A DNA stretch of 40,934 bases from Corynebacterium sp. HMSC036D02 (GCF_001836165.1 NZ_KV827655.1:1-40934), one strand, 5' to 3'; numbered from the stretch's first letter, positions 1 through 7,329 are shown. Numbers and translations are program-made. Notes: a model not told the origin generated them from the letters alone.

Positions 1-56
1 GCACACCCCCAACAAACAACAAATCCCCAGTTCAACCGTGAGATTGGACCAGGGAA

Positions 57-76
57 ACGTCGCCAAGCATGGCGCC
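57..76 (-). terminator. Hairpin just after murA, also a copy of a dispersed 20-bp repeat
   Basis: Directly after the murA stop, the minus strand reads CGCCA-TGCT-TGGCG followed by ACGTTTCC, a short stem-loop with a weak T-rich tail that could end murA transcription. The same 20 bp recur with two changes at 3426-3445, after cysK. The terminator role is inferred because the T tract is poor. Bases 1-56 show no gene or clear signal. Confidence 0.35.
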
Positions 77-1351
77 TTAGTAGAGCTCCTCCTCTTGAGT
101 GCGCTCTATCGTGGCGCCCAGCGCCTGGAGGTTCTCTACAAAGTTGGGATAGCCGCGATCGATGTGGAAGACATCGTGCACGGTGGTTGTCTCATCCGCG
201 CACAGTGCAGAGAGCACCAACCCGGCGCCTGCACGAATATCGGAACTCCAGACATGCGTCGAAGACAGACGCTCCTGCCCGCGGATGACTACGTGGTGTC
301 CATCAACTTGAGCATCGGCGCCAAGGCGGAGCATCTCGTCCACGAAACGGAAGCGCGATTCAAAGACATTCTCCGTAATGATGGAGGTGCCTTCCGCCAC
401 GGCGGACAGACCAATGGCAATGGGCTGAAGATCCGTAGGGAAACCGGGGTACGGAAGGGTTTGATAATCCACGGCGCTCGGGCGACCATTCATGCGCACT
501 CGGAAACCATTGACATAGTCCTCAACGTCAGCGCCGGCGGACTTCAGTTTTTCCAGCGGCAGGTGCAGGTGCTTAGGAGCAATGCCACCCACCGTAATAT
601 CACCGCGAGTCATCACAGCGGCATAAGCCCAAGTGCCTGCAACGATGCGGTCGCCGATGACCTCGTGCTTCGTCGGCTGCAGCTTGTCTACGCCCCGAAT
701 GGTAATGGTGGACGTCCCCTCCCCAGAGATATCGGCCCCCATTTCCTTGAGCATCGTGCACAGGTCAACGATCTCCGGTTCGCGGGCAGCATTGTGGAGT
801 TGAGTTTCACCATCAGCAAGCACCGCGGCGGTAAGAATATTCTCCGTCGCACCCACGGAGGGGAAATCCAGCCTGATATTTGCCCCGTGGAGTCGGTCGG
901 CTTCCGCCACCACAGCACCGTGTTCGATGCGCGTGCGCGCGCCCATCTTCTCCAGCCCGGACTGGTGCATATCCAAGGGGCGGGAACCAATAGCATCACC
1001 GCCTGGCAAGGCCACCTTCGCGTGACCGCAGCGCGCGGTCAACGGTCCCAGCACACACACGGAAGCGCGGAATTGGCGCACCGCATCGAAGTCCGCGTTG
1101 GAGTGCAGCTCGGCTGGGGTGGTGATGCGCACGGTGTGGCCATCAATCTCCACTGTGCAGCCGAGGCCCTCGAGGACCTTTCGCATTAGGGGGACATCGA
1201 GAATCTCAGGACAGTTGGTCAGCGTGGTGGTGCCCTCCGCCAACAGTGCCGCAGCCATCAGCTTCAGCACACTGTTTTTAGCACCGTCAACCTTGACGGT
1301 GCCCTGCAGGCGCGCCCCACCGGAGACAATAAATTGGTCTTTCACGCCCAC
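77..1351 (-). CDS. murA: UDP-N-acetylglucosamine 1-carboxyvinyltransferase MurA
   Basis: This cytoplasmic enzyme transfers enolpyruvate from PEP to UDP-GlcNAc, the first committed step of peptidoglycan synthesis. The 424-residue protein has the family N-terminus ([21 protein letters not shown] at about 20-40) and the active-site loop [15 protein letters not shown] at about 115-129. In most bacteria the loop carries the catalytic Cys that fosfomycin alkylates; here residue 119 is Asp, as known for mycobacterial MurA, so the enzyme should be intrinsically fosfomycin-insensitive. The chosen start is a GTG at 1351; a second in-frame GTG two codons later is also possible and closer to relatives. 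The gene begins only 15 bp after ramA on the same strand, so cotranscription is likely. Confidence 0.96.
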   Translation of the reverse strand: MGVKDQFIVSGGARLQGTVKVDGAKNSVLKLMAAALLAEGTTTLTNCPEILDVPLMRKVLEGLGCTVEIDGHTVRITTPAELHSNADFDAVRQFRASVCVLGPLTARCGHAKVALPGGDAIGSRPLDMHQSGLEKMGARTRIEHGAVVAEADRLHGANIRLDFPSVGATENILTAAVLADGETQLHNAAREPEIVDLCTMLKEMGADISGEGTSTITIRGVDKLQPTKHEVIGDRIVAGTWAYAAVMTRGDITVGGIAPKHLHLPLEKLKSAGADVEDYVNGFRVRMNGRPSAVDYQTLPYPGFPTDLQPIAIGLSAVAEGTSIITENVFESRFRFVDEMLRLGADAQVDGHHVVIRGQERLSSTHVWSSDIRAGAGLVLSALCADETTTVHDVFHIDRGYPNFVENLQALGATIERTQEEELY

Positions 1352-1366
1352 CCAACTTACCTACAA

Positions 1367-2206
1367 TCAGGGCAACGCGCCTATACGACGGGCCGCATTA
1401 ACCGCCTCATAACGAGTATGCGCACCCAATTTGCGCATGACAGAACGCAGATAGGACTTCACAGTTTCGGCACCAATGCCCATCTCCTCGGCCGCCTCAA
1501 CGTTGGTATGGCCTAGTGCAACGCAGGAAAGAACATCGAGTTCGCGTGCGGACAGCTTGGTGGACTGCTTCACGCGCACCGGAGAGACCATCTGATCACA
1601 CAGCGCCTCAAGCTCCTTGCGAAGGTCTTCATCATTGACACGGTTAGCCAGCATCCGCAGCTTGGAGTGCGTCGAGCGCACCTGCTCCCATTCAGCACCG
1701 TTCATCACGTGCCCGCGCGCGGCGCCACCCTTACCACCATCGGCGCGGCGCAATGCGGAATTAACAGCCAAATCCTGCTCGAGGCAGCGGGCGGTCATGG
1801 TCACCTCTTCGATCACCTTGTCACCCAAGCGCACCGGCGAATGAACGCCGACATAAAGGACGCCGCGAATCTCACGCTGAACGGTAACCGGCACCGCCAC
1901 GATAGAGTGCAGACCTTCGTCTTGAATGTAGCGATCATTCTCATGGCTAATCGTGGTGGCCCGGGTGTAATCGGAGACACCAACTGCGCGGCGAGTACTA
2001 ACAACGCGCCCGCCGACGCCCACATTCGCGTCAATCACCAAGTTCTGCAAAGCCGGGGTCCGCAGACCTACCCACTGGGTAATCTGCAGGCGATTATCCG
2101 GCAGCAAGGTTCCGTACATCGTGACGGGGATTCCCGTTGCGGTCTTCAGCGACGAGAGCGCTGCGCGTACGGCTTCGTCGTCATCCTTGAGTCGGTGCGG
2201 CTCCAT
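1367..2206 (-). CDS. ramA: LuxR-family transcriptional regulator RamA (acetate metabolism)
   Basis: RamA is a DNA-binding master regulator of acetate and central carbon metabolism in Corynebacterium. The N-terminal part (about residues 15-140) is GAF-like and contains the RamA-typical stretch ITQWVGLRTPALQNLVID. The C-terminus (about 215-275) is a LuxR-type helix-turn-helix, with LSARELDVL and AAEEMGIGAETVKSYLRSV. From memory it is very close to C. glutamicum RamA throughout. The ATG at 2206 is preferred over upstream starts because it gives the RamA-like N-terminus MEPHRLKDDDEAV and follows an AGAGAG ribosome-binding site. Three evenly spaced CGGGGGTA motifs upstream fit the published RamA half-site and suggest autoregulation. 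A TTTGCGAA at 2283-2290 weakly resembles a RamB box. Confidence 0.93.
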   Translation of the reverse strand: MEPHRLKDDDEAVRAALSSLKTATGIPVTMYGTLLPDNRLQITQWVGLRTPALQNLVIDANVGVGGRVVSTRRAVGVSDYTRATTISHENDRYIQDEGLHSIVAVPVTVQREIRGVLYVGVHSPVRLGDKVIEEVTMTARCLEQDLAVNSALRRADGGKGGAARGHVMNGAEWEQVRSTHSKLRMLANRVNDEDLRKELEALCDQMVSPVRVKQSTKLSARELDVLSCVALGHTNVEAAEEMGIGAETVKSYLRSVMRKLGAHTRYEAVNAARRIGALP

Positions 2207-2222
2207 GAGACTCTCTCTTACT

Positions 2223-2312
2223 CGGGGGTAACCAGCAGGTGCACCCACATTCCCCGCCTGAAACGGGGGTAGGTAAACACTATTTGCGAAGTATAACCGG
2301 CCGACGGGGGTA
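2223..2312 (-). promoter_or_regulatory. ramA promoter with three RamA-type G-tract sites at 41-bp spacing
   Basis: CGGGGGTA occurs three times at 2223-2230, 2264-2271 and 2305-2312, each start exactly 41 bp from the next. All fit the published RamA half-site ([ACT]-G4-6-[TC]). On the minus strand a TATACT -10 lies at 2290-2295, so one site falls in the core promoter and two lie downstream in the 5' leader, an arrangement that suits autorepression. The motifs are seen directly; RamA occupancy is inferred. Confidence 0.6.
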
Positions 2313-2388
2313 ATTCTAAATCACGCCACAGCCTCCTCCGCCACCCGAAATCCCACATTCCATGCCCGAATACTCTGTCCAGAATTTA

Positions 2389-2404
2389 TATACCACTCAG
2401 TCTA
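2389..2404 (+). promoter_or_regulatory. McbR-like operator upstream of cysK
   Basis: The sequence is TATAC-N6-GTCTA. The McbR operator of C. glutamicum is TAGAC-N6-GTCTA, so nine of ten defined positions match, including spacing. It overlaps an AT-rich TATATA that could be the cysK -10 and lies about 60 bp before the cysK start. McbR represses sulfur-assimilation genes including cysK in C. glutamicum. The site is seen; binding is inferred. Confidence 0.5.
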
Positions 2405-2462
2405 TTGCCACGGTGTAAGGTGTCTGCTGTACATCAAAACTTATTTCCAAGGAGTCCACATC

Positions 2463-3398
2463 GTGGCTGTATATGAGAACATTCTCGACACCATCGGCGG
2501 AACCCCACTTGTCCGCCTCAACCGTCTCACCGAAGGCCTCGGCGCCGAGGTTCTCGTGAAGGTTGAGTCCTTCAACCCCGCGAATTCCGTCAAGGACCGC
2601 ATCGCCAAGGCGATTGTCGATACCGCCGTTGAATCCGGCGAGCTGAAGCCGGGCGGCACCATCGTGGAGGCCACCTCCGGCAACACCGGTATCGGCCTGG
2701 CGCTCGTCGGTGCAGCTCAGGGTTACAAGGGCATTCTCACCATGCCGGAGACCATGTCCAACGAGCGCAAGGTTTTGCTGCGTGCTTATGGAGCGGAGAT
2801 CGTCCTCACCCCGGGCGCTGCGGGCATGAAGGGTGCCGTCGAAAAGGCCAACGAGATTATCGCCGAGACCCCCAACGCCATCCTGGCTTCCCAGTTCGCC
2901 AACGAGGCCAACCCGAAGATCCACGAGGCAACCACCGGCCCCGAGATCTGGGAAGATGCCGAGGGCAAGGTCGATGCTTTCGTCGCTGGTGTGGGCACCG
3001 GCGGCACCGTCACCGGCGTCGGCCGCTACCTGCGCTCCCAGAACCCGGATACCTACCTGGTGGCCGTGGAGCCCTCCGACTCCCCCGTCCTGTCCGAGGG
3101 CCACGCTGGCCCGCACAAGATCCAGGGCATCGGCGCTAACTTCGTCCCGGAGGTCCTAGACCGCGAGATCCTCAACGAGGTCCTGACCGCAAGCACCGAA
3201 GAATCCGTGTCCACCGCACGCAAGCTAGCCACCGAAGAGGGTCTGCTGGTTGGTATCTCCTCCGGCGCGAACGTCTCCGCCGCCCTGAAGCTGGCTGCTC
3301 GTGACGAGTTCAAGGGCAAGACCATCGTGGTTGTCGCCCCGGACTTTGGTGAGCGCTACGTCTCCACCATTCTCTTCGAGGACATCCGCGAAGCTTAA
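2463..3398 (+). CDS. cysK: Cysteine synthase A (O-acetylserine sulfhydrylase)
   Basis: This PLP enzyme condenses O-acetyl-L-serine with sulfide to give L-cysteine. The 311-residue length is normal. The PLP lysine is K44 in FNPANSVKDR, the substrate loop is TSGNTGIGL near residue 72, and GTGGTVTGVGRYL near 180 contacts the PLP phosphate. The start is GTG at 2463, preceded by AAGGAG at 2449-2454, and MAVYENILDTIGGTPLV is a standard CysK N-terminus. cysE follows on the same strand, completing the two-step serine-to-cysteine path; a terminator between them suggests partly separate expression. An McbR-like operator lies upstream. Confidence 0.97.
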   Translation: MAVYENILDTIGGTPLVRLNRLTEGLGAEVLVKVESFNPANSVKDRIAKAIVDTAVESGELKPGGTIVEATSGNTGIGLALVGAAQGYKGILTMPETMSNERKVLLRAYGAEIVLTPGAAGMKGAVEKANEIIAETPNAILASQFANEANPKIHEATTGPEIWEDAEGKVDAFVAGVGTGGTVTGVGRYLRSQNPDTYLVAVEPSDSPVLSEGHAGPHKIQGIGANFVPEVLDREILNEVLTASTEESVSTARKLATEEGLLVGISSGANVSAALKLAARDEFKGKTIVVVAPDFGERYVSTILFEDIREA

Positions 3399-3425
3399 GA
3401 AATAGTTAACATGGCTCTCCGCGGG

Positions 3426-3445
3426 ACGTCGCTAAGCACGGCGCC
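3426..3445. repeat. Second copy of the 20-bp dispersed repeat
   Basis: ACGTCGCTAAGCACGGCGCC matches 57-76 at 18 of 20 positions. Both copies lie just beyond a gene end (murA, cysK). The hairpin here is weaker than in the first copy. An 11-bp core, CGTCGCTAAGC, also occurs inside the nuclease gene near 37979, where it may be coincidence. Confidence 0.35.
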
Positions 3446-3462
3446 GTGATGAGCCTCCGAAT

Positions 3463-3495
3463 AAAAGCGCCCTCTGTGCTAGGGGGCGCTTTTTC
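3463..3495 (+). terminator. Rho-independent terminator between cysK and cysE
   Basis: The stem AAAAGCGCCC (3463-3472) pairs with GGGCGCTTTT (3484-3493), followed by further T-rich sequence. It lies 65 bp after the cysK stop and just before cysE, so cysE would be expressed by read-through or its own promoter. Confidence 0.85.
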
Positions 3496-3516
3496 TTTCT
3501 GGATAGGATGGTTCGC

Positions 3517-4080
3517 ATGCACATCTTGAAGATGATCCGTGAAGACCTCGCCAACGCGCGCGAGCATGACCCGGCGGCGCGCGGCGACGTCGAGAATGCC
3601 GTGGTTTATTCCGGCCTCCACGCTATCTGGGCGCATCGCATCGCCCACCGCATGTGGAAGCGCGGCTGGCGTGGACCAGCCCGCATTTTGGCGCAGCTTA
3701 ACCGCTTCTTCACCGGTATTGAGATCCACCCCGGCGCCACCATCGGCCGGCGCTTCTTCATTGACCACGGCATGGGGATCGTCATTGGTGAAACCGCCGA
3801 GATCGGCGATGGCGTCATGCTCTACCACGGCGTGACCCTCGGCGGTCAGGTGCTCACTCAGACGAAGCGTCACCCAACGATTGAGGACAACGTGACCATC
3901 GGCGCCGGCGCCAAGGTGTTAGGCCCCATCACCATCGGTGAGGGCTCCGCAGTGGGCGCTAACGCCGTGGTGACGAAAGATGTGCCACCTCATCACATAG
4001 CTACGGGTATCCCCGCAAAGAACCGTCCGCGCAAGAAGGACGAGCGCATCAAGCTGGTGGACCCGGACTACTACATCTAA
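3517..4080 (+). CDS. cysE: Serine O-acetyltransferase
   Basis: CysE transfers acetyl from acetyl-CoA to L-serine, giving O-acetylserine for CysK. The protein is a short-form CysE of about 187 residues. It has the left-handed beta-helix hexapeptides from about residue 68 ([21 protein letters not shown], then YHGVTLGG and [12 protein letters not shown]), including the family Asp-His pair in IDHG. The C-terminus ends LVDPDYYI, the kind of CysE tail that docks into CysK. The ATG at 3517 is preferred because AGGATGG sits 6 bp upstream and the N-terminus then matches relatives; the ATG at 3508 lies too close to the ribosome-binding site and terminator. Confidence 0.94.
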   Translation: MHILKMIREDLANAREHDPAARGDVENAVVYSGLHAIWAHRIAHRMWKRGWRGPARILAQLNRFFTGIEIHPGATIGRRFFIDHGMGIVIGETAEIGDGVMLYHGVTLGGQVLTQTKRHPTIEDNVTIGAGAKVLGPITIGEGSAVGANAVVTKDVPPHHIATGIPAKNRPRKKDERIKLVDPDYYI

Positions 4081-4098
4081 GGGCCACAGACTCCGTCT

Positions 4099-4392
4099 CT
4101 AGAGGCTGCCCTCACGGTTAGTCAGGCGCTGGTATTCAGGGTTCTTCTCAATAAACCGCGCCACGGCACTGCACGTTGGGATGACTTGGCGGCCTACCGT
4201 TGAGTCATCATCCAACGCCGCCTTAATCAGCGGCTTGGACAAGCCTTGGCCCTGAAAAGACTCAAAGATTTCCGTGTGCGTGAACTCGCGCGTGGTGGCG
4301 GAATCACTATATTCAGCAAAACCCGCTTCTTCTCCGTCAACGGTGATGACGAAGCGAGATTGATCGGTTTGGTGTGCAACAGAGGTAGTCAT
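4099..4392 (-). CDS. Small GNAT-family N-acetyltransferase (YjdJ-like)
   Basis: The 97-residue protein matches the minimal single-domain GNAT family (G_NAT_2/YjdJ). It has VDGEEAGFAEY, the acetyl-CoA loop FQGQGLSKPLI near residue 47, and the terminal IPTCSAVARFIEKNPEY segment typical of the family. The substrate is unknown; relatives are generally annotated as predicted acetyltransferases. The frame stays open upstream into the tRNA-Phe gene, so the start must lie after it: ATG 4392 (MTTSVAH) or ATG 4401 (MGCMTTS), neither with a good ribosome-binding site. The gene converges with cysE, with an 18-bp gap and no clear hairpin between them. Confidence 0.8.
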   Translation of the reverse strand: MTTSVAHQTDQSRFVITVDGEEAGFAEYSDSATTREFTHTEIFESFQGQGLSKPLIKAALDDDSTVGRQVIPTCSAVARFIEKNPEYQRLTNREGSL

Positions 4393-4419
4393 GCAGCCCA
4401 TTAAACCAAAAAATGCACC

Positions 4420-4450
4420 AAAAAAGCCCCCTCTATTGCTAGAGAGGGCT
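4420..4450 (-). terminator. Terminator after the tRNA cluster
   Basis: On the minus strand AGAGAGGGCT and AGCCCCCTCT form a stem with one mismatch, loop AGCAAT reading, followed by TTTTTT. It directly follows tRNA-Phe and separates the tRNA transcript from the GNAT gene. Confidence 0.8.
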
Positions 4451-4456
4451 ATCTTG

Positions 4457-4529
4457 TGGCCAGAGCCAGGATCGAACTGGCGACCCCACACTTTTCAGGC
4501 GTGTGCTCTACCGACTGAGCTATCTGGCC
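4457..4529 (-). tRNA. tRNA-Phe (GAA)
   Basis: The 73-nt cloverleaf has acceptor GGCCAGA/TCTGGCC, D-arm AGCTCAGTCGGTAGAGC, anticodon loop CTGAAAA with anticodon GAA, and T-arm GGTTCGATCC-type sequence (GCCAGTTCGATCCTGGC). The discriminator is A. The CCA end is not encoded. Confidence 0.96.
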
Positions 4530-4549
4530 AGAAGCCACAAGGACTTCGG

Positions 4550-4623
4550 CGACCCTGACGGGACTTGAACCCGCGACCTCCGCCGTGACAGGGCGGCGCG
4601 CTAACCAACTGCGCCACAGGGCC
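4550..4623 (-). tRNA. tRNA-Asp (GTC), copy 1
   Basis: The 74-nt cloverleaf has acceptor GGCCCTG/CAGGGTC, anticodon loop CTGTCAC with anticodon GTC, and T-arm GCGGGTTCAAGTCCCGT. The discriminator is G. It is identical to the copy at 4869-4942. The bases after it read CCG, so CCA is not encoded here. Confidence 0.96.
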
Positions 4624-4868
4624 ATTTTTAGTTTTCTTTTGTGCGCTGGGCACGAATAAGTACTCTACACAAAGCTAGAGAAGCACAGCAAATCAGCACG
4701 TCAATAACTGTTTTTAACGGTGGAATAGCACCCCGATTTAAGGCCACCCCAGATCATAGACCTAAACGCCCCTCCCCGCTCCTGGCAGGCGCCCGAGGAA
4801 GAGGTAAGGACAAAACGACGCAAGCCTCGAGGCTTGTTTTAAAACAAAGCTTCGAGGCTTGAAGATGG
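4624..4868. other. Spacer between the two tRNA-Asp copies
   Basis: There is no credible gene here; the open frame in it lacks coding character. The region immediately 5' of each tRNA-Asp is similar (CCAT, an AT-rich run, then TTTTCTT and GTGC), which points to tandem duplication of a promoter-plus-tRNA segment. The 4821-4861 end holds nested palindromes, listed separately. Confidence 0.5.
4821..4861. repeat. Nested palindromes after tRNA-Asp copy 2
   Basis: CAAGCCTCGAGGCTTG (4821-4836) is a perfect 16-bp palindrome and TTGTTTTAAAACAA (4834-4847) a perfect 14-bp one. TCGAGGCTTG recurs at 4852-4861, giving a 10-bp inverted repeat with 4821-4830. On the minus strand this lies just after the upstream tRNA-Asp, so it is probably a processing or termination hairpin that can fold in more than one way. 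Confidence 0.55.
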
Positions 4869-4942
4869 CGACCCTGACGGGACTTGAACCCGCGACCTCC
4901 GCCGTGACAGGGCGGCGCGCTAACCAACTGCGCCACAGGGCC
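4869..4942 (-). tRNA. tRNA-Asp (GTC), copy 2
   Basis: The 74-nt sequence is identical to the copy at 4550-4623, with anticodon GTC in CTGTCAC and discriminator G. Unlike the other copy, CCA is encoded directly after it (4866-4868). Confidence 0.96.
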
Positions 4943-4979
4943 ATAATTATTTTCTTGTGCACCAACACGAAAGTGTTGG

Positions 4980-5052
4980 TACCCCCAACGGGATTCGAAC
5001 CCGTGCCGCCGCCGTGAAAGGGCGGTGTCCTAGGCCGCTAGACGATGGGGGC
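4980..5052 (-). tRNA. tRNA-Glu (TTC)
   Basis: The 73-nt cloverleaf has acceptor GCCCCCA/TGGGGGT, anticodon loop CTTTCAC with anticodon TTC, and T-arm ACGGGTTCGAATCCCGT. The discriminator is A and CCA is encoded (4977-4979). The CCA end lies inside an 8-bp inverted repeat, ACCAACAC/GTGTTGGT, at 4961-4980, which could guide 3' processing. Confidence 0.96.
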
Positions 5053-5054
5053 CC

Positions 5055-5086
5055 GTTGCCTTGAGGCAACTTTGTAAAAATATACT
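5055..5086. promoter_or_regulatory. Shared divergent promoter of csoR and the tRNA cluster
   Basis: GTTGCC-TTGA-GGCAAC (5055-5070) is a perfect inverted repeat. A plus-strand TATACT at 5081-5086 would be the csoR -10. AT-rich TATATT on the minus strand over almost the same bases could be the tRNA-Glu -10. The palindrome lies in the csoR -35 region and in the tRNA leader, so it may be a CsoR operator, a leader hairpin, or both. Binding is inferred. Confidence 0.45.
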
Positions 5087-5135
5087 GGAGACATCCTCAC
5101 TTAACCAAATCGCCCCGGCAGAAAGGCGGAAAACC

Positions 5136-5468
5136 ATGTCTGACCAGCGAGATACCTGCTCCTGTCATGAGCCGGGTGTGCACGGCTATAACTCGGATGA
5201 TGAACAGAAAGCGAAGTACTTAGCGCGTCTCAAACGCATCGAGGGGCAAACACGAGGTATCCACCGCATGATCGCGGAGGACCAATACTGTATCGACATC
5301 ATCACGCAGATTTCGGCGGTGACCTCAGCTCTCGAAAACGTCTCCTTGGCGCTACTAGAGGACCACATAGAGCACTGCGTGGCCGGAGCCGCCGCCGAGG
5401 ATGGGCAAGTAGCCTCAGAGAAGCTAGAGGAGGCTATGCGGGCCATTCGGAAGCTCGTTAAGAGCTAG
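5136..5468 (+). CDS. csoR: CsoR/RcnR-family metal-sensing repressor (Cu(I)-type ligand set)
   Basis: This is a small all-helical repressor (DUF156/Trns_repr_metal) of 110 residues. The core LARLKRIEGQTRGIHRMI begins near residue 29. The Cys-His-Cys set that binds Cu(I) in CsoR is present as C52 (QYCIDI), H77 and C81 (DHIEHCV). The N-terminus carries extra Cys and His (CSCHEPGVHGY), which might be additional ligands. The ATG at 5136 is chosen because AAAGGCGGA lies about 7 bp upstream and the protein then has family length. No copper ATPase or chaperone gene adjoins it, so targets are probably elsewhere. It diverges from the tRNA-Glu promoter. A copper specificity is inferred from ligands only. 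Confidence 0.82.
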   Translation: MSDQRDTCSCHEPGVHGYNSDDEQKAKYLARLKRIEGQTRGIHRMIAEDQYCIDIITQISAVTSALENVSLALLEDHIEHCVAGAAAEDGQVASEKLEEAMRAIRKLVKS

Positions 5469-5517
5469 CACGCTGCCAGCCGCACCCTCTGCGACTTAAA
5501 GCCCCGCAAAACTACGC

Positions 5518-5545
5518 AAAGAGCCGCCCGAAGGCGGCTCTTTTT
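5518..5545 (+). terminator. csoR terminator
   Basis: AAAGAGCCGCC pairs with GGCGGCTCTTT around a CGAA-type loop, followed by TT. It is strong on the plus strand; on the minus strand it follows tRNA-Lys and may act there more weakly. Confidence 0.9.
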
Positions 5546-5546
5546 G

Positions 5547-5619
5547 TGGGCCCTGCGGGGCTCGAACCCGCGACCTGCGGATTAAAAGTCCGTAGCTCTA
5601 CCAACTGAGCTAAAGGCCC
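5547..5619 (-). tRNA. tRNA-Lys (TTT)
   Basis: The 73-nt cloverleaf has acceptor GGGCCTT/AGGGCCC, D-arm AGCTCAGTTGGTAGAGC, anticodon loop CTTTTAA with anticodon TTT, and T-arm GCGGGTTCGAGCCCCGC. The discriminator is A and CCA is not encoded. Confidence 0.96.
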
Positions 5620-5661
5620 AACGCCCAACCATCTTAGTAGGTGGCACTAAAGAAAAGGAAA

Positions 5662-5689
5662 TGGCCCTCACCTCCAGTGGTAAGGGCCA
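5662..5689 (-). terminator. Terminator of the CoA-transferase gene
   Basis: TGGCCCT (5662-5668) pairs with AGGGCCA (5683-5689). On the minus strand the stem is followed by TTTCCTTTTCTTT. It lies 23 bp after the CoA-transferase stop codon. Confidence 0.75.
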
Positions 5690-5711
5690 CGACCTAAAGG
5701 GCGATTCGCAA

Positions 5712-7214
5712 TTAACCGCGCATGTCACCCTTCTCCATGAAGTTCACCTGGAAATCAAAGGCGGTCTTCAGATCGTGCGGGGTGTGCTGGAACTTGTTGG
5801 CCTTGGCACGCTCGAAGTACTCCTCCAACATCGGGCGGTAGTCCGGATGAGCCACGGCGATAACCTCCTCCACGCGCTCCTTCGGAGCCAGGCCGCGCAG
5901 GTCTGCAACACCGTACTCGGTGATGATGACCATGGTGTCGTGCTCAGTGTGGTCGGTGTGAGACACAAAAGGCACGATGGCGGAGATGGCACCATCCTTC
6001 GCTACCGACGGGGAGACGAAGGTGGAGATATAAGCGTTACGGGTGAAGTCACCGGAGCCGCCGGTACCGTTCATAATGCGGGAGCCGGAGACGTTGGTGG
6101 AGTTAATGTTGCCGTAGATGTCGCCCTCAATCATGCCGTTGGAGGAGATCAGGCCCACGCGGCGGATAACCTCCGGGTGGTTGGACACCTGCTGCGGGCG
6201 CAGGATGATGTGCTTGGCGTAGCGGTCCGCCTCAGCGTTCATCTTGTCCGCGTACTCCGGGGACAGAGCGAAGGAGGTGGCGGAGGCGACGGTCATCTTG
6301 CCGGCGTCGATAAGATCCAGCATGCCGTCCTGGATAACCTCGGTATAGGCCTGAATGTTTTCAAACTTGGAGTCCAACAGGCCCGCCATCACGGCGTTCG
6401 GGACGTTGCCCACACCGGACTGCATGATGAACTTGTCGTATTCTAGGCGGCCGGCAGCAACCTCGCCCTCAAGGAACTCGATGAAGTTCGCAGCGATCTT
6501 CTCAGAGACCTCGTCCGGAGCCTTGAACGGAGCGTTGCGGTCCGGAGCATTGGTCTTGACCACGGCCACGACCTTTTCCTCCGGAATCTCGATGTAGGTG
6601 GTGCCAACGCGGTCAGCCGGCTTGGTAATCGGGATCGGCTGGCGGTTCGGCAGCTTCTCAATACGGTAGATATCGTGCATGCCCTCGAGGTTGAGGGACT
6701 GCCACTCGTTGATCTCAATGATGATCTTGTCGGCGGCCTCAATGTATTCGAGGTTGTTACCCACTGCGGAGGAAGGAACAATGTTTCCCTTCTCATCAAT
6801 GCGCACAGCCTCAATGATGGCTACCTGGAAGTCACCGTAGAAGCCCTCCTCCACCTGCTGACCAGAGTGCGAGAGGTGAATATCCTGGTAGAGGGCGGAG
6901 CCGTCGTTGAAGCGGCCGCGCAGTACCGGATCAGAGTTATACGGAGAGCGGAAGCGAATCGCGTTTGCCTCAGCCAGCACGCCGTCGCAGTCCGGAGCGG
7001 TGGAGGCGCCAGAGAAGACGTCGATCTTGAACTCCTCGCCTGCCTCGTGGGCCGCCTTTGCCTTTTCCGCGATAGCGGTCGGCAGGGCCTTGGGGTAGCC
7101 AGCACCGGTAAATCCGGAGATTCCCACACGATCACCGTGGTTGACGAACTTTGCGGCCTCGTCAGCGCTCATCACGAGCTTCTCAAACGGCGCGTATGCA
7201 ATTCTCTCAGACAT
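5712..7214 (-). CDS. cat: Succinyl-CoA:acetate CoA-transferase / acetyl-CoA hydrolase family
   Basis: This enzyme moves CoA between succinyl-CoA (or acetyl-CoA) and carboxylates such as acetate or propionate; C. glutamicum Cat (ActA) is the closest relative I recall. The 500 residues match the family length. The catalytic glutamate is E292 in AYTEVIQDG, and the glycine-rich NGTGGSGDF near residue 385 matches the conserved acyl-CoA binding loop. The C-terminal ITEYGVADLRGL is diagnostic. The start at 7214 has a strong ribosome-binding site (AAAGGAGGA). The gene stands alone between two terminator or promoter regions. Two RamA-type motifs upstream suggest acetate-responsive control by the RamA encoded 3.5 kb away. 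Confidence 0.93.
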   Translation of the reverse strand: MSERIAYAPFEKLVMSADEAAKFVNHGDRVGISGFTGAGYPKALPTAIAEKAKAAHEAGEEFKIDVFSGASTAPDCDGVLAEANAIRFRSPYNSDPVLRGRFNDGSALYQDIHLSHSGQQVEEGFYGDFQVAIIEAVRIDEKGNIVPSSAVGNNLEYIEAADKIIIEINEWQSLNLEGMHDIYRIEKLPNRQPIPITKPADRVGTTYIEIPEEKVVAVVKTNAPDRNAPFKAPDEVSEKIAANFIEFLEGEVAAGRLEYDKFIMQSGVGNVPNAVMAGLLDSKFENIQAYTEVIQDGMLDLIDAGKMTVASATSFALSPEYADKMNAEADRYAKHIILRPQQVSNHPEVIRRVGLISSNGMIEGDIYGNINSTNVSGSRIMNGTGGSGDFTRNAYISTFVSPSVAKDGAISAIVPFVSHTDHTEHDTMVIITEYGVADLRGLAPKERVEEVIAVAHPDYRPMLEEYFERAKANKFQHTPHDLKTAFDFQVNFMEKGDMRG

Positions 7215-7329
7215 TAGTCCTCCTTTTATGTGCAGAAACGACCTACGTTACGGTCCTTTCCTATTAGTTACATGCACCACACTAGCGAATCAGTGGCGGA
7301 TTTACCGCACTCTGCCCCAAACCGTGTGC

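Noticed and set aside
4641..4862. A 73-codon frame between the tRNA-Asp genes
   Set aside because: It crosses the palindromes, has no ribosome-binding site and no coding bias.
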